Shown in pieces: positions 1-5,052 of a stretch of 5,052 nt of DNA (position 1 is its first letter; each line of letters opens with the position of its first letter). Origin of the DNA: an uncultured Oscillospiraceae bacterium. GTDB taxonomy: Bacteria > Bacillota > Clostridia > Oscillospirales > Ruminococcaceae. The DNA is taken from NCBI GenBank assembly GCA_900547015.1, contig URFD01000115.1:1-5052 (forward strand), read 5' to 3'. The notes beneath the pieces are model-generated. The model searched no databases. It was not told where the DNA came from and saw nothing but the letters and a program-made list of their open reading frames with translations. The translations under genes were made by a program, and so were the position numbers.

Positions 1-74
1 GGCGAATGAACGCTCTGTTTTTCATGCTTCTGTTATCGGCTCTGTTTGTTTTGTTGTTTCAAACCTCCTCATGC

Positions 75-102
75 GGATGAGATTTTTTGCAAAATCTCAT
101 CC
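75..102. repeat. Perfect 12-bp inverted repeat (hairpin), role unknown
   Basis: Positions 75-86 (GGATGAGATTTT) are an exact reverse complement of 91-102, with a TTGC loop at 87-90. The hairpin would be stable, but neither strand has a T-run directly after the stem: the plus strand continues AAAATATTCG and the minus strand continues GCATGAGGAGG. It is therefore not a textbook intrinsic terminator. It could be the remnant terminator of a gene to the left, a transcript-stabilising structure or a copy of a dispersed palindromic element. It lies about 40 bp upstream of the -35 box of the flavodoxin promoter, so it is unlikely to be in that transcript. Confidence 0.7.
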
Positions 103-141
103 AAAATATTCGTTTCTCGGTGTGCAGATTGCCCGCACCTC

Positions 142-170
142 TTGACAAGAAGCGCCGCTCGGAATATGCT
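142..170 (+). promoter_or_regulatory. Sigma-A-type promoter for the flavodoxin operon
   Basis: A perfect -35 hexamer TTGACA (142-147) is followed, after an optimal 17-bp spacer (148-164), by TATGCT (165-170), which matches the -10 consensus at four of six positions including the key T-A and final T. Transcription would start near 176-178, giving a leader of about 75-80 nt before the flavodoxin start at 256. The spacer contains a short palindrome, AGCG-C-CGCT (151-159), close to its centre, which could be part of an operator. That last point is inference; the hexamers and spacing are directly visible. Confidence 0.7.
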
Positions 171-243
171 ATGGATAGTGATTGGAAAAGAGCTGTCGCA
201 ATCCGCGCAGTTTTTTATAAGACAACAAAACGACGAGAAGAAC

Positions 244-250
244 AAGGAGG
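244..250 (+). promoter_or_regulatory. Ribosome binding site that fixes the flavodoxin start
   Basis: AAGGAGG sits 5 nt before the ATG at 256 (8 nt before the ATG at 259). The reading frame is open back to a TTG at 46, but the promoter at 142-170 and this site both lie inside that extension, and the flavodoxin fold begins directly after 259. The downstream ATG pair is therefore the true start. Confidence 0.85.
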
Positions 251-255
251 AACAC

Positions 256-735
256 ATGATGAGCAAAAAACTGGTAGCATATTTTTCCGCATCCGGCGTA
301 ACCGCAAAGCTCGCGAAAACCTTGGCAGAAGCAATCGGTGCTGACCTGTTTGAGATTGAGCCAAAAGTCCTGTACACCGAGGCAGACCTCAACTGGAAGG
401 ACAAGACCTCCCGCAGCACAATCGAGATGGCCAATCCTGATTCCCGTCCGGAGATTGCTGCTCTGTGCAACATGGCAGACTATGACACCATCTTTGTCGG
501 CTTCCCGATTTGGTGGTATGTCGCACCAACCATCGTCAACACCTTCTTAGAGAGCGGTGACCTGACCGGCAAGACCGTCGTTCCGTTTGCAACCTCCGGC
601 GGCAGCGGCATGGGCAAGACCAACGAGCGCCTTGAGCCAAGCTGCAAGGGTGCAAAGCTGCTGGAAGGCAAGGTCTTTCCAAGTGATACAACTGCTGAAG
701 AGTTGTCTGCATGGGTTGACGGACTTAGCCTGTAG
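256..735 (+). CDS. Flavodoxin-fold FMN-binding protein
   Basis: This 159-residue protein has the flavodoxin fold typical of short clostridial flavodoxin-family proteins (the Pfam Flavodoxin_4 group). Such proteins bind FMN and act in the cytoplasm as one- or two-electron carriers or small oxidoreductases. Visible landmarks are strand 1 with the phosphate-binding loop SASGVTAK (residues 11-18), the strand and loop YDTIFVGFPIWWY (76-88) with tryptophans suited to the flavin face, and the FATSGGSGMG loop (111-120), the second flavin-contacting loop. The length is normal for a single domain. ATG codons at 256 and 259 are both possible starts behind AAGGAGG. It is the first gene after the promoter at 142-170, and a small membrane protein follows 33 nt downstream. 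The fold is clear, but the redox partner and substrate are not. It could be an electron carrier or a quinone/flavin reductase-like enzyme. Confidence 0.9.
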   Translation: MMSKKLVAYFSASGVTAKLAKTLAEAIGADLFEIEPKVLYTEADLNWKDKTSRSTIEMANPDSRPEIAALCNMADYDTIFVGFPIWWYVAPTIVNTFLESGDLTGKTVVPFATSGGSGMGKTNERLEPSCKGAKLLEGKVFPSDTTAEELSAWVDGLSL

Positions 736-768
736 GATGCCGAAGTTCCCCAGCCTCAGGAGGTATTC

Positions 769-987
769 ATGAAACAGATTTTGCGGATTTTGAGCATTGT
801 CCTTTTGGTTCTCGGCATCGCGGCCTTTTTATTAGCCGGGCTTTCTCGTGCTGTCCTATTCGGCACCAACGATGCGTCCCTTGATTTTTACAGTCTCTGG
901 TCTGCCGTACAGAAGCTGTCTGTCATCATCGGCGCAGTTCTCTCCGCCTTGGCAGCGGTTTGTTTTCTAATCAAATCCCTGCTCTAA
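769..987 (+). CDS. Small two-helix membrane protein, function unknown
   Basis: I do not recognise this 72-residue protein. A strong AGGAGG (758-763) lies 5 nt before the ATG, which argues for real translation. Two hydrophobic segments are visible, at about residues 4-24 (ILRILSIVLLVLGIAAFLLA) and 48-69 (QKLSVIIGAVLSALAAVCFL). They are joined by a loop of about 23 residues containing FGTNDASLDFYSLW. Lysine and arginine near the N-terminus and a lysine near the C-terminus suggest both ends face the cytoplasm. It has no cleavable signal peptide and no cofactor motif; the only cysteine is in the second helix. It lies between the flavodoxin and dehydrogenase genes in the same direction, so it is probably co-transcribed with them. 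It might serve as a membrane anchor or partner for the redox proteins, but that rests only on position. Confidence 0.75.
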   Translation: MKQILRILSIVLLVLGIAAFLLAGLSRAVLFGTNDASLDFYSLWSAVQKLSVIIGAVLSALAAVCFLIKSLL

Positions 988-1048
988 GAAAAGCCGACCA
1001 AACCAAAGCAGCAGTCAAAATAATTTTCAGAAAGTGATGGATGAAACA

Positions 1049-2083
1049 ATGCAGGCTTATACCTATGTTTCCAAAGGAAAATTTGAATTAACCGAAAAGC
1101 CCAAGCCGGTGCTGATGCACGAGCGGGATGCCATCGTTAAGGTAACCCTTGCCAGCATCTGCTCCAGCGACCTGCACATCAAGCACGGAAGCGTTCCGCG
1201 TGCAGTTCCGGGCATTACGGTCGGTCATGAAATGGTCGGCATTGTGGAAGCAGTCGGCGATGCGGTGACCCATGTGAAGCCGGGAGACCGCGTTACCGTC
1301 AATGTAGAAACCTTCTGCGGCGACTGTTTCTTCTGCCGGAAGGGCTATGTCAACAACTGCACCGACCAAAACGGCGGTTGGGCTCTTGGTTGTCGAATCG
1401 ACGGCGGTCAGGCAGAATATGTGCGGGTACCCTTTGCAGACCAAGGCTTAAACAAAATCCCGGACGGTGTTACAGACCGACAGGCTTTGCTGGTCGGGGA
1501 TGTCCTTGCCACCGGTTATTGGGCGACACGCATTTCTGAAATCACGCCGGAGGACACGGTACTGATAATCGGCGCAGGACCCACCGGCATCTGCACCCTG
1601 CTTTGTGTCATGCTCAAACATCCAAAACGCATCATCATCTGCGAAAAGGACGAGAGCCGTCTCCGCTTCATTCGAGAACATTATCCGAATGTTCTAACCA
1701 TTTCTCCGGAAGAATGTTTGGATTTTGTCCGTGCGAACAGCGACCACGGCGGAGCAGATGTTGTGCTTGAGGTTGCGGGAGCTGATTCCACCTTCCGCCT
1801 AGCATGGGAATGTGCAAGACCGAATGCCATCGTGACCGTCGTTGCTCTTTATGACAGAGCGCAGACCCTGCCGCTTCCGGATATGTACGGCAAAAACCTG
1901 ACCTTCAAAACCGGCGGCGTGGATGGCTGCGACTGCGAGGAAACGCTCCGACTGATTGCAGAGGGCAAAATCAACACCGAGCCACTTATCACCCACACCT
2001 ATCCGCTTAGCAAAATCGAGGAAGGCTATGAGCTGTTTGAAAACAAGCGAGACGGCGTCATCAAGGTAGCGGTAGAATGTTAA
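1049..2083 (+). CDS. Zinc-dependent medium-chain alcohol dehydrogenase
   Basis: This 344-residue protein is a zinc MDR-family dehydrogenase, expected to interconvert a small or polyol alcohol and its aldehyde or ketone in the cytoplasm with NAD(P)(H). The N-terminal GroES-like domain carries C38, the GHE motif (H60, E61) and D151, the catalytic-zinc pattern seen in Thermoanaerobacter brockii alcohol dehydrogenase. Unlike that enzyme it also has a structural-zinc lobe, CX2CX2CX7C (C90, C93, C96, C104). The Rossmann domain shows GAGPTG (175-180), and E199 near the end of the second strand favours NAD(H) over NADP(H). The start at 1049 (MQAYTY) fits where the family normally begins. GTG 1034 and ATG 1037 are in frame and would add 4-5 residues; none has a strong ribosome binding site, AGAAAGTGATGG being only a partial match. 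It lies 61 nt after the small membrane protein. The substrate cannot be deduced. Confidence 0.93.
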   Translation: MQAYTYVSKGKFELTEKPKPVLMHERDAIVKVTLASICSSDLHIKHGSVPRAVPGITVGHEMVGIVEAVGDAVTHVKPGDRVTVNVETFCGDCFFCRKGYVNNCTDQNGGWALGCRIDGGQAEYVRVPFADQGLNKIPDGVTDRQALLVGDVLATGYWATRISEITPEDTVLIIGAGPTGICTLLCVMLKHPKRIIICEKDESRLRFIREHYPNVLTISPEECLDFVRANSDHGGADVVLEVAGADSTFRLAWECARPNAIVTVVALYDRAQTLPLPDMYGKNLTFKTGGVDGCDCEETLRLIAEGKINTEPLITHTYPLSKIEEGYELFENKRDGVIKVAVEC

Positions 2084-2108
2084 TCCGTTAAAATCGGGGG
2101 TACAGGGA

Positions 2109-2552
2109 TTGCCAAAGGAGCGCAGCTGGACTGAATTAACCAATCTGGATCAGATTCTCCAAACTTACGAAATCTACAAGGATTGTATGTTTTTGCCCAG
2201 CAAAGAAAAATTCCGCAAAAAGGTGGATTCCTTCCTGTGTGACGACTCGGTCAAAATCTTTGCCTGCATGAATCATGGCAGCATTGAGGGGATCATCGTG
2301 CTTTCCTTTCTTTCGCAGGGTCAAGCCGAAATCGTAGGAATCGCCACCGATTCGTCCGTCCGTGGACAGGGTGTCGGCTCCTATCTCATTCGTCAGGCGA
2401 GCAAAATCTGTCCAAACCTGTCCGCTCAAACAGACAGCGATGCCGTTGGATTTTATCGGAAGAACGGGTTTCAAATCACCGAGCTTTCTGAGGTCTATGA
2501 CGGCAAGACGGTGGTTCGCTATCAATGTGAATTCACAAGCAAAATATCATAA
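2109..2552 (+). CDS. GNAT-family N-acetyltransferase
   Basis: This 147-residue protein is a single-domain GNAT acyltransferase, expected to transfer an acetyl group from acetyl-CoA to an amine; the acceptor is unknown. The core is visible as a strand IEGIIVLSFL (59-68), the strand AEIVGIATD (73-81), the acetyl-CoA pyrophosphate loop RGQGVG (85-90) followed by helix SYLIRQAS, and the late motif DAVGFYRKNGF (111-121) that typically packs against CoA. It lacks about one strand compared with longer GNATs but is in the normal size range. The start is a TTG, the only usual start codon in frame before ATG 2187, which would remove 26 residues. A weak GGGGG (2096-2100) precedes it. It begins 25 nt after the dehydrogenase stop, so it is probably the last gene of the same operon. 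A bidirectional terminator follows the stop immediately. Confidence 0.85.
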   Translation: MPKERSWTELTNLDQILQTYEIYKDCMFLPSKEKFRKKVDSFLCDDSVKIFACMNHGSIEGIIVLSFLSQGQAEIVGIATDSSVRGQGVGSYLIRQASKICPNLSAQTDSDAVGFYRKNGFQITELSEVYDGKTVVRYQCEFTSKIS

Positions 2553-2606
2553 AAAAGCGACTGCCCGGTTGGTTGATGACAAGCATCCGCTACCGGGCAG
2601 TTTTTT
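2551..2606. terminator. Bidirectional intrinsic terminator between convergent operons
   Basis: A perfect 10-bp stem pairs ACTGCCCGGT (2560-2569) with ACCGGGCAGT (2592-2601), and TTTTTT (2601-2606) follows on the plus strand. On the minus strand the same stem is followed, after CGC, by six T (complement of 2551-2556). It can therefore stop transcripts of the GNAT operon and of the mltG-trhP operon. The 22-nt loop can form an inner GATG/CATC pairing (2575-2578 with 2584-2587). The A-run overlaps the end of the GNAT stop codon. Confidence 0.92.
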
Positions 2607-2633
2607 GTAAATGGTTCTATTCTGTGTGTCGGC

Positions 2634-3899
2634 TTATTCTTCGGCAGCACGGCGGATGATGGAGCCAGCCGGGAGAATCAGTCCATTTGCCGGCATGGTC
2701 AGCTTCATCATCGCATGGTTTGCAGATTCCACTGCGTTTCCTTCCTCATCATGAATGGAGGTGACGGGGTAGGAGAAGGGACGATTTTCGGCGGTAGAAT
2801 GTGGGCAGAGAATCTCCACCGTCTCCCCTACCGAGAATTTGTTTCTCTGGGTGCAGTACAGCACATCGTTCTCTGTCTTGTCAACGACTGCCACAACATC
2901 CCACTGGCGGACATAACCGCCGTTTTCATAATACTGTCCCTGCTCCGGACGGCCAAAGTAAAAGCCGGTTGAATACTGGCGGTGGCTGACCTTGCGGGTC
3001 TCCTCCTCAATCCATGCCGGAAGCTGGAAGTTGTGCGGGTCCTTTTTGTACAAATCCACTGCCTGACGGTAGGCATTTGTGACCACCGCCACATAGTAGA
3101 AGGATTTTGCTCGTCCCTCAATTTTCAGCGAGGTAACGCCGGCATCGATGACCTTGTCCAGATGCTCAATCATGCACAGGTCCTTTGCATTGAGAATGTA
3201 CGAGCCCTTTTCGTCCTCATAGATTGGGAAATACTGGCCCGGGCGCTTTTCCTCCATCAGGTGGTAGCCCCAACGGCAAGGCTGTGCACACTCTCCTCGG
3301 TTCGCATCTCTGCCAATCATATAGTTGGACAGCAGGCAGCGTCCGGAAAAGGACATACACATCGCGCCGTGGACAAATGCCTCAATCTCCAGCTCGGGCG
3401 GTGTTTTATCGCGAATTCGGCGGATATCGTCCAGCGGCAGCTCCCGCGCCAGAACCACCCTTTTTGCGCCGAGGTGATACAGCTCGGTCGCAGTCAGATA
3501 GTTGACAATGCCGGTCTGGGTCGAGATATGAATATCCATATCCGGAATGACCCGTTTGGCCTCCATCAGAACCCCGATGTCTGCCACGATGACAGCATCT
3601 ACTCCGGCAGCCTGAGCGTTTCTCAGATAGTCTGCCAGCTGGTCCACCTCGCTGTTCAGCGGAAGGGTGTTGCAGGTCAGGTAAACCTTGACGTCCCGTG
3701 CATGGGCATATTCCACTGCCTTCTTCATGGTGTCAAAATCAAATTTTGCAGATGCCGCACGCATTCCAAAGGCTGTTCCGCCCAGATATACTGCGTCTGC
3801 TCCATAGTTTACCGCATAGGTCAAACGCTCAAAGTCCCCGACTGGAGCCAGAACCTCCGGAAAATGCGGGTCATTCAGCGTCATGTGCTCGCTTGTCAT
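2634..3899 (-). CDS. trhP: U32-family protein, probable tRNA 5-hydroxyuridine modification enzyme TrhP (YrrO type)
   Basis: This 421-residue protein is a complete U32-family member. Although named as peptidases, TrhP relatives carry an iron-sulfur cluster and use prephenate in forming 5-hydroxyuridine at the tRNA wobble position (known for YegQ of E. coli and YrrN/YrrO of B. subtilis). The N-terminal TIM-barrel-like part opens with PEVLAPVGDFERL (14-26) and GADAVYLGG (33-41). The U32 signature is EAFVHGAMCMSFSGRCLLS (173-191). Conserved cysteines C181, C188, C204, C208 and C242 (in KDLC) include the likely cluster ligands, and SLKIEGRAKS (257-266) is also typical. A C-terminal beta domain from about residue 325 makes the length match YrrO (about 420) rather than the shorter YrrN. 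GGAGG (3906-3910) lies 6 nt before the ATG. It follows mltG by 44 nt, as in the yrrL-yrrO cluster. Another RNA-hydroxylating U32 branch such as RlhA is less likely given this context. Confidence 0.9.
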   Translation of the reverse strand: MTSEHMTLNDPHFPEVLAPVGDFERLTYAVNYGADAVYLGGTAFGMRAASAKFDFDTMKKAVEYAHARDVKVYLTCNTLPLNSEVDQLADYLRNAQAAGVDAVIVADIGVLMEAKRVIPDMDIHISTQTGIVNYLTATELYHLGAKRVVLARELPLDDIRRIRDKTPPELEIEAFVHGAMCMSFSGRCLLSNYMIGRDANRGECAQPCRWGYHLMEEKRPGQYFPIYEDEKGSYILNAKDLCMIEHLDKVIDAGVTSLKIEGRAKSFYYVAVVTNAYRQAVDLYKKDPHNFQLPAWIEEETRKVSHRQYSTGFYFGRPEQGQYYENGGYVRQWDVVAVVDKTENDVLYCTQRNKFSVGETVEILCPHSTAENRPFSYPVTSIHDEEGNAVESANHAMMKLTMPANGLILPAGSIIRRAAEE

Positions 3900-3905
3900 A
3901 ATGTT

Positions 3906-3910
3906 CCTCC
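3906..3910 (-). promoter_or_regulatory. Ribosome binding site of the U32/TrhP gene
   Basis: Read on the minus strand, GGAGG stands 6 nt before the ATG at 3899. An in-frame TGA lies a few codons further upstream, so this ATG is the earliest possible start. It is preferred over the second methionine at residue 6. Confidence 0.8.
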
Positions 3911-3943
3911 ATCCTCATCATTCTCATAGAGTGCAAACTCGAT

Positions 3944-5052
3944 TTAGTTGCCGGTTTCTTCCACCGCTTTTTTATCCTTCACCTGCTGATTGACCTGGCT
4001 GGCCTTTCGGATATTTGCTTCGTGCTCGGAGAGCGTGGAAGCAAAATAGTAGTTTCCTGCATCGTCCGAAACAAAGTAGTAGTAATTGGTGTCCGCAGGA
4101 TGGATTGCCGCTTGGATTGCATCCATGCCCGGGTTGCAGATTGGGGCAATCGGCAGTCCAACCACCTTTGTCGTATCATAGGCGTCGTACATTTCCTGAT
4201 TGTCCTCGGTCATAAATTTGCGGATATCATCGCGGATATAGTTGCCGGTCGCATCCGATTGCAGGTACGGATATTCCGCGCTGTTCTTTAAACGGTTGTG
4301 GAATACCGAAGAAACCATCTTCATGTTCTCCATGTCGGTTGCTTCCTTCTGGATAATCGATGCCAGCGTAATCAGGTTGTCCAGCTCGCCCAATCCATTG
4401 GACAGATTGCGAATCTGCTTCATCACATCGGCATCCACCTTCTGGTCGAAGTTGTGGAAGAACTTCTTCACAACCTCCTCCGGCTTCATGCTGGTGTAGA
4501 ATTCATAGGTATCCGGGAAGATATAACCCTCATATCGGCGGAAGCGCAGATCATCATCCGGCACTAACCCGGCAAAATCATAACTGCTGTAATCGCCGTT
4601 TTCAAGCGCAGCATAGAATTTTTCCGCTGTGCAGACCTTGTTCTCCTCCAGCAGCTCGCCAATCTGACGCTCGGTCATACCCTCTCGGAAGGTGATGGTG
4701 ACGATATCAGACTCCGCCTTGTCGTAGGCCAGATGGTCCATGATTTGGTCATAGCCCCATTTATTGTTTAAAACAAAGGTTTTGGCAAGGAAGGAGCCTT
4801 CCTTGTTTTTGAGCTTTGCGTACAGCTTGAATACTACCTTTTGTGAAATGACACCATTTTCCTTGAGAACCTCCGCTGTCTTATCCAGCGAGGCTGCCTC
4901 CTCCGGAGTTAAGGTGACCTCAATCTGCTTGTCCTGCTGTCCCAATCCCAGCAGGTCACTGGCACTGACCAGCGCAAAGTAAGCAAGAAAAACTGCCACG
5001 CCCACAAAAATGCAGATGAGCAAAAAGCTCTCTGCAAATCGGCTGAGCTTGG
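3944..5052 (-). CDS. mltG: Endolytic murein transglycosylase MltG (YceG/YrrL), 5' end beyond window
   Basis: MltG cleaves nascent peptidoglycan glycan strands at the outer face of the membrane, near the elongation and division synthases. The frame stays open from the window edge (KLSRFAESF) into a membrane helix, LLICIFVGVAVFLAYFALV (minus strand from 5023). The TTG at 5023 is thus inside the helix region and is not the start; the true start lies past 5052. After the helix comes a LysM-like region of about 90 residues, then the YceG domain with EGYIFPDTYEFY (about 4500-4535) and the catalytic segment ASIIQKEA (about 4340-4363). The glutamate at 4343-4345 corresponds to E218 of E. coli MltG by my alignment from memory. 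LQSDAT, GLPIAPICNPG and HPADTNYYYFV, all family landmarks, follow. At least 368 residues are present, and the C-terminus is complete. It is the upstream partner of the U32 gene. Confidence 0.94.
   Translation of the reverse strand, partial: KLSRFAESFLLICIFVGVAVFLAYFALVSASDLLGLGQQDKQIEVTLTPEEAASLDKTAEVLKENGVISQKVVFKLYAKLKNKEGSFLAKTFVLNNKWGYDQIMDHLAYDKAESDIVTITFREGMTERQIGELLEENKVCTAEKFYAALENGDYSSYDFAGLVPDDDLRFRRYEGYIFPDTYEFYTSMKPEEVVKKFFHNFDQKVDADVMKQIRNLSNGLGELDNLITLASIIQKEATDMENMKMVSSVFHNRLKNSAEYPYLQSDATGNYIRDDIRKFMTEDNQEMYDAYDTTKVVGLPIAPICNPGMDAIQAAIHPADTNYYYFVSDDAGNYYFASTLSEHEANIRKASQVNQQVKDKKAVEETGN

Noticed and set aside
1..25. Possible start of a leftward gene (ATG at 25 on the minus strand, MKNRAFIR)
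   Set aside because: Only eight codons are visible, the AGGAGG on that strand is 38 nt away, and no promoter is convincing; it cannot be supported from this window.
46..255. A 70-codon N-terminal extension of the flavodoxin from TTG 46
   Set aside because: It lacks a ribosome binding site, spans the hairpin and promoter, and resembles no part of a flavodoxin; AAGGAGG directly before 256 marks the real start.
988..1048. Possible internal promoter or terminator before the dehydrogenase gene
   Set aside because: No convincing hexamer pair at proper spacing and no hairpin with a T-run were found in the 61-nt gap.
1088..1444. A 118-codon minus-strand frame inside the dehydrogenase gene
   Set aside because: It is a shadow of the conserved dehydrogenase sequence with no ribosome binding site or domain.
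2982..3929. A 315-codon open frame on the plus strand opposite the U32 gene
   Set aside because: It is antisense to a strongly conserved protein, has no ribosome binding site or recognisable domain, and its composition is that expected of a complement frame.
5021..5023. TTG at 5023 as the start of MltG
   Set aside because: The frame continues open to the window edge with a typical positively charged pre-helix segment, and starting here would leave no cytoplasmic lead before the membrane helix.

Overview
The window looks like a chromosomal segment of a low-to-moderate GC Firmicute, most likely a gut-type member of the Clostridia. The reasons are strong AGGAGG-type ribosome binding sites, roughly balanced base composition, a YrrO-type U32 protein next to MltG (an arrangement known from Bacillus and the Clostridia), and an NAD-type zinc dehydrogenase and flavodoxin of kinds familiar from anaerobes. 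I cannot name the genus from this sequence.

Layout. Positions 1-255 hold no convincing gene. They contain a perfect 12-bp hairpin (75-102), a good sigma-A-type promoter (142-170) and a leader of about 75 nt. Four genes then run on the plus strand: a flavodoxin-fold protein (256-735), a 72-residue two-helix membrane protein (769-987), a zinc-dependent medium-chain alcohol dehydrogenase (1049-2083) and a GNAT acetyltransferase (2109-2552). Their gaps are 25-61 nt and none holds a recognisable terminator, so they are probably one operon read from the 142-170 promoter. The operon ends in a hairpin with T-runs on both strands (2551-2606), which suits the convergent genes on either side.

The right half is on the minus strand and reads inward: the endolytic murein transglycosylase MltG (its 5' end lies beyond 5052) followed 44 nt later by a U32-family protein of the TrhP/YrrO type, a probable iron-sulfur tRNA uridine hydroxylation enzyme. 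This mirrors the yrrL-yrrM-yrrN-yrrO order of Bacillus subtilis, with the two middle genes absent at this spot.

How the genes fit together. The left operon looks like a small accessory redox unit: an FMN carrier or reductase-like protein, a membrane peptide and a dehydrogenase, with an acetyltransferase at the end. The substrate cannot be read from the sequence. The right operon is housekeeping: cell-wall glycan processing plus tRNA wobble-base modification. I see no mobile element, CRISPR array, RNA gene or clear defence system. The least explained items are the 72-residue membrane protein and the 75-102 hairpin.
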